A DNA stretch of 64,000 nt, taken from positions 2,081,001 through 2,145,000 of the forward strand of contig NC_134013.1 in the NCBI RefSeq assembly GCF_040712315.1, written 5' to 3'. Both the position numbers and the translations under genes were made by a program. Below, piece after piece: positions 59,611 through 64,000 of the stretch. The notes beneath the pieces are model-generated. The model was given only the letters and a program-made list of their open reading frames with translations. It was not told the DNA's origin and did not search any database. The DNA is from Castanea sativa (taxonomy: Eukaryota > Streptophyta > Magnoliopsida > Fagales > Fagaceae). Each line of letters starts with the position of its first letter. Position 1 is the stretch's first letter.

Positions 59611-60848
59611 TAAGAACACAAATTTGTTTACAATTTTTTACACTACTCATGACGTGGCAAGTTAATTATGACTTTAACCATATAACATTCAACATCACTT
59701 TCATATTATTTCACCAAACATTAACATTATTTATTGTAAAAGTTATGAAAAAATGTGTATCCTTAAAACCTAATAATACTATAGTATCATGTTAAAAGAC
59801 AAACATAACATCAGCCTTTCTCTAAGCTGCATCCATCATTGAAATTTTAGGGCGATAATTCATTAGTCCAAAATGACTACAGATGTATTTGTCCAATCTA
59901 AAACCAAGTGAAGTGACCTGAATTTTCAGTCACTGCAATAATCCATATACTTTGTCCACCCTTTCTCCTTTTCTTTCTCTTTTTATCCTCTTTTTTCCCT
60001 CGTGTATCTTACAAATTAGCCAACAAAAAATATATAAAAGGAAAAAAAAAAAACCATATTTAACTATTTCATTCATCAAGTAGTTTTGTTGGTTGGTTAT
60101 TTAGTTGGTCTCATTTTAATCGTGAAATGAGTTGGATAAGTATTAGTTTGGATACAAAAATAATAATTCTATTGGATTTAATATATTTATTAGACCGAAC
60201 TACCCTTAATACACCACATATGCATGGACACATTTAATAATAAACTTAATTAAAAATATAATATTTGTTTGCATCTAGTTTCAACACTATCAATTTTTGG
60301 TTTTCAATTTTCGCCAATTCTTGAAAAAACTCTTATACGAAATACATTTAGTAGGGCTATATAAAATTTTCATTCTTAATTTCTCTAATTTAGATTTGTT
60401 TATTTAAAGGTAATTTTTTTTACCTATATCTTAACATCAATTTTGTTATTGTAATAAAATAAATTTATTTAATGTGTAAGTTATATAAATTGAGTGAATA
60501 ATAATGATATTAGCTTGAAAATGAATAGTCAATTTTTTAGAATATGGTAGAATTTTTAATTTATGTTTATAATACTTGAATAAAAATAAGCTTAGGTAAG
60601 AAAATTTTAATTAGTTTCAAATGGATTGGAAGTAATTTAAATGAACTTCAAAGTAAAATGGATTAGAAGTAGATGGACTTGAAATAGTGTATATTGGAGC
60701 AACACTTTACAGAAAATTAGAAAATATAAATTCAATTTAAATAAAATTTGGCAAAAAATTTAAGTGTAAATTAAAATTAAAATTAAAAATTTGATAAGTT
60801 TTCACATTATATAGATAAATCCTTTGTGTTAGAATTGAGATTGGTTGT

Positions 60849-61551
60849 TGTGGGGGGGATGAACTTGATTCAAGGCCGCAGCCTAGAGGATCATACTTGA
60901 GAAAATGGGCTAGGCCCATTTTGATGGATAGTAACTGGAAAACCTCTTAGGACTATTCCCGGGGAGTTCCGAGCATACCCGCCAACATTGGAACATTTCT
61001 CCAAGCTTATAAGCTTGAATGACCCCTCGACAAACAAAGGAAGTACCACGGGAGATCTACCCCACCCCTTCTATCCTTAGCCAATGCGGTGCTCTTACCA
61101 ATACCACTTTGGGAAACCTCTTGAAAGAATAAGGATTACAAAAGTCATCACCTCCGCATTAATGAGAGTTTCTCTACCTAATCTCTTCCGCATTAAATGC
61201 ATATAAGACAACCTGAATTATACAGGCACTCTCAAAAGTCCTGATTCAAGATAAGAACTGGGGGGGAGGGGGGGGGGGAGAACCAATAAAAGAAGGAGAA
61301 ATATCCTAAAAAATCAGGCTAGGAGCAGGCCAACTGGAGAGATAAGGGAAGGGAAAATGCCTATAAAATGAGAGGGGAAGGCAATAAAGAAGGGGGGTCA
61401 GAAAAAAGATCAAGAAAAAAAAAACCTAGAAAAGAGAGAGAAAAAGTAAGAACTGAGAGATTTCTTTTTTCCTTTATAAATCACAGCACAATGGGAAAAG
61501 AGTGTGACCACTTGGTTTATAATTTTAATGCAATCTTGCTTCCATAAATCA
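60849..61551 (+). mobile_element. Solo LTR of 703 bp
   Basis: Begins TGTGGGGGGGATG and ends CCATAAATCA, flanked by a perfect 5-bp duplication GTTGT (60844-60848, 61552-61556). CCTATAAAATGAGAGG at about 61370 is a clear TATA box. A G-rich run lies at 61261-61279. No internal coding region. Confidence 0.75.
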
Positions 61552-61556
61552 GTTGT

Positions 61557-63604
61557 TTTAGCTTTTCATTGTGGAGTATTCACCTTATTTTATTAATAAA
61601 TAAATTGTGCTAGTCAGTCACCTATGAATTAAGCTGTCCTTAAATTTGAGTATTTCTTTTTTAAGTGTTTCTGACGCCCACATTTGCATTGGAATATTTT
61701 GTACTCTCTTATTTATTAGTTGTGTACTATAAAAGTTTTGCACTCTGCAGCATACCAATGTAGTGTTAGTTTGTAATTGAATAAATTTAAAAATAAAAAA
61801 ATGTAACTAAATAAAGAACAAAGCTAAGATCCAAACTAGTTTGGAGGAATCTCATCCAACCTACTACTTAGCAATTTATAAGACTATTCACGTATATTAT
61901 TTAAACAAGTTAAATTACTCATTAAAAAAGTTGTGTGGCTAAAACTACATATAAATGATTTCAATTGTTGTCACATACTGGGTTAGGAAGACAACTTCAA
62001 ACTAATTTGGAAATAAGCATTTTCATTTAATAAATTAAGTTCACCGAAGCAGCATCTCATAAGATAAAATATACTAATTAATGAAATTTGGTAGAGTAAT
62101 TCAAAATTTTTAGATCTCATAAATCAAAGTCCTCTTTGAAAACTCTCTCTCTCTCTCTCTCTCTCTTCTTTTTTATTTTATTTTTCCTTCTTCTTTTTCT
62201 TTTCTTTGGACAATCAAGCGAAGAATCTTTAAACCTCACCAACCGAAACTTATGGTAAAATTGAGCCTAAACCTCATTCCTGGATTAGAAATTTAGAAGA
62301 GAACTATCCGTTAATTGACTTTGAGATTTTTCCATATTAACCCCATAAAAATTTCGCACCTGTAGCAGATTGAGTCAATGAAACCCAAATCTCATTCCTG
62401 AAAGAAAGGAGAGTCATCACTAAGTTACAAAACCTTTGATTGACTTAGAGACTTTCCCTTACTTATAAGAAAAGGTAATGAACTACTGGCATTAGACCAA
62501 CTCAATCATTGGCTTTATTTCAACAAACATAAGCAATAAAAACTAAAATCAAATCAATCTTAACAAATTGGTCCAAGCTTGTGACGCTAAATGTACCTAA
62601 AATGTTCTATCTTAGACCATCATTAGCCTTATAATTAAGTCTAAATTAGCGTACCGAATCTGGGTTTAGCCCGTGAAGCGGCACTATTAAGCCAATAGCA
62701 GCAGATCTAGCTGGTTGGAACTTGTAGCTACCAAGCTGATCTACACTTATCAGATAGCAACAAAATCCCTTAGGAGAATAACAAAACAACAAGTGGCTGC
62801 AGGTTCCCAAATTTGAGATACTCCGGTATGTGATTGATTTCTTGAACGAGTCAACAAAACCTACATGATAACACGGTTTTAGGAATTTAATAAAAATCCA
62901 AATCGCAGATCATATCAGCATAATACTATTTAACACAATATGGAACTGATTTTATATACAAATCGAGTTGTACCTTGTGCCCACTTGAGCAGGTTAATTA
63001 GAGTTGCTGTTGGCGTACATTACGCTCAAAGCACATGATTGAGTTGTTGAAAATAATACTTGTTATTTTCATATAAATCTAGATTGGTGTTTTGTTAGCT
63101 GATGAGTTGTGCTAATATATTGTACTCTCTCTAGGTTCAATTGGATATATCCATAAAATCCAAATTTAGCCTTTGACATGAAAATATTAGGGGTTTAGGC
63201 TGTGTTGCCATGTTCTTAACAAAAGGTCAATTTAATTAGATCCTGAATAATTAACGTCCACTCCAATTCATGCCTTGTCTGGATTACGACAAATATGCAT
63301 GTGTCATATAAGGTTCCAATGTAAAAACTCCACCTTGAACCCTCTAAATCTATATAGGGACCTAGATCAATTGATGTGTTGCAATCTTTTGGATTAAATC
63401 ATTTTTTTTTTTTTTTTTGGGCTTCAATCTCCTGTCTCCCAGGGATAGAAGAACAAACTTTGAAATAAGTTTATTTTGAATTAGGAAGGCTAAAGTTACT
63501 ATTAATTTTATTAAAAGTTATTTCAAATTGACATGATAATTAATGTGATTAGAGCTACATTAAGTAATTGGTAAATTTTTTAGTTACATCTTTGTATCGT
63601 GATT
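61557..63604. other. Intergenic, no gene seen
   Basis: AT-rich with a (CT)n run at about 62143-62166. TCTCATTCCTG(G/A)A occurs twice, near 62272 and 62391, with further similarity on either side (a local duplication of about 120 bp). No coding region recognised. Confidence 0.5.
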
Positions 63605-63621
63605 AGAAGTTAGCACATTGA

Positions 63622-63775
63622 CCACCGCACACCCTTGATGCGTTGGTCACTCTACAAGTATAAGTGCTTGTAGGGTGTGGGGGGCAAAAACTGGGGTTCA
63701 AGTCTCTAGGAGGAAGCTTCACACACATATACAATTAGATTAAGCTAGAGTAGAAATTTTATCTTGTATCAAAAA
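63622..63775 (+). mobile_element. tRNA-derived SINE, copy 2, with 17-bp target duplication
   Basis: Flanked by AGAAGTTAGCACATTGA at 63605-63621 and again at 63776-63792. Internally a box A-like GATGCGTTGGTCACTC, box B-like GGGTTCAAGTCTC, and the tail TTTTATCTTGTATCAAAAAA. Over 80 percent alike by eye to 18575-18730. SINEs depend on LINE machinery. Confidence 0.88.
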
Positions 63776-63792
63776 AGAAGTTAGCACATTGA

Positions 63793-64000
63793 TTTGTTAA
63801 ATCTAGCATCAACTAATACGGTCTAGGGAAGGGAGCTTATTTTGAGTTTAAAATTCATTATTTCTAAGATACGGGTTGCAAAGTGTTTGTTTAAATTCGT
63901 TATTTCTAGGATATGGGTTGCAAAGGGTGAGTTTGTATTAGTTTTTTTTTTTTTCTTTGAACTCTTTAACGTATTTGTTGATGTACAAATTTTTAAAAAG
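63793..64000. other. Window edge, no gene seen
   Basis: Contains a short duplication (TTCATTATTTCTAAGATACG and TTCGTTATTTCTAGGATATG, each followed by GGTTGCAAAG) at about 63852 and 63897. Nothing else recognised. Confidence 0.5.

Larger units (their letters stand above)
55147..60848. other. Intergenic, no gene seen apart from MITEs
   Basis: AT-rich. Two MITE-like elements are listed separately. A 38-bp direct repeat (GAACTGGAGTGTGACTTCTT core) occurs at 57723-57761 and 58401-58440. CTAGCTAGCTAG lies at 58499. No coding region recognised. Confidence 0.5.

Noticed and set aside
1..64000. tRNA genes, CRISPR arrays, operons or prokaryote-type defence systems
   Set aside because: None visible. 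Box A/B motifs found belong to SINEs, and the sequence is clearly plant nuclear DNA.

Overview
The window is nuclear DNA of a woody eudicot. It is AT-rich, has intron-containing and intronless plant genes, and is crowded with plant transposons. The MATE, ANTH and ATL proteins suggest a Fagales tree such as oak or chestnut; that is an inference from protein resemblance, not a search.

Host genes. Only four loci look like host protein genes. (1) The last three exons (355-2111) of a DETOXIFICATION 27-like MATE transporter whose 5' part lies off the left edge. (2) A complete tandem paralogue, 7462-15952, whose eight exons join in frame to 498 aa. (3) A single-exon ANTH-domain clathrin assembly protein, minus strand, 19638-20645. 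(4) A single-exon ATL6/ATL31-like RING-H2 ubiquitin ligase, minus strand, 27747-28874. The two MATE copies share exons, intron positions and about 500 bp of 3' flank, so each serves as an empty-site control for insertions in the other.

Mobile DNA. The full MATE gene is stretched to 8.5 kb by intronic transposons: a PIF/Harbinger-like element, a Mutator-like element carrying a captured GUB_WAK-type extracellular domain (itself split by a hAT element), and a 1.4 kb element absent from the paralogue. From 16 to 31 kb lie a hairpin MITE, tandem repeats, SINEs, a hAT element and a 3.0 kb solo LTR. From 30.6 to 33.1 kb is a 5'-truncated LINE. From 35.3 to 47.2 kb a 3.3 kb solo LTR is split by an 8.6 kb Tat-like Ty3/gypsy element (37677-46277, coding on the minus strand) with a perfect 5-bp target duplication. 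That element carries an extra intron-containing ORF on the opposite strand. The right third (47-64 kb) has no recognisable gene and holds another Harbinger-like element, solo LTRs, MITEs, a tandem array and a SINE with a 17-bp target duplication.

How it fits together. No operon, CRISPR array or novel multi-gene system is visible. The strongest unusual signals are structural: nested insertions that can be ordered in time, gene capture inside transposon terminal repeats, and matched tandem genes with different intron loads. Exon joins come from splice sites, reading phase and protein conservation read by eye; target duplications and inverted repeats were also read by eye.
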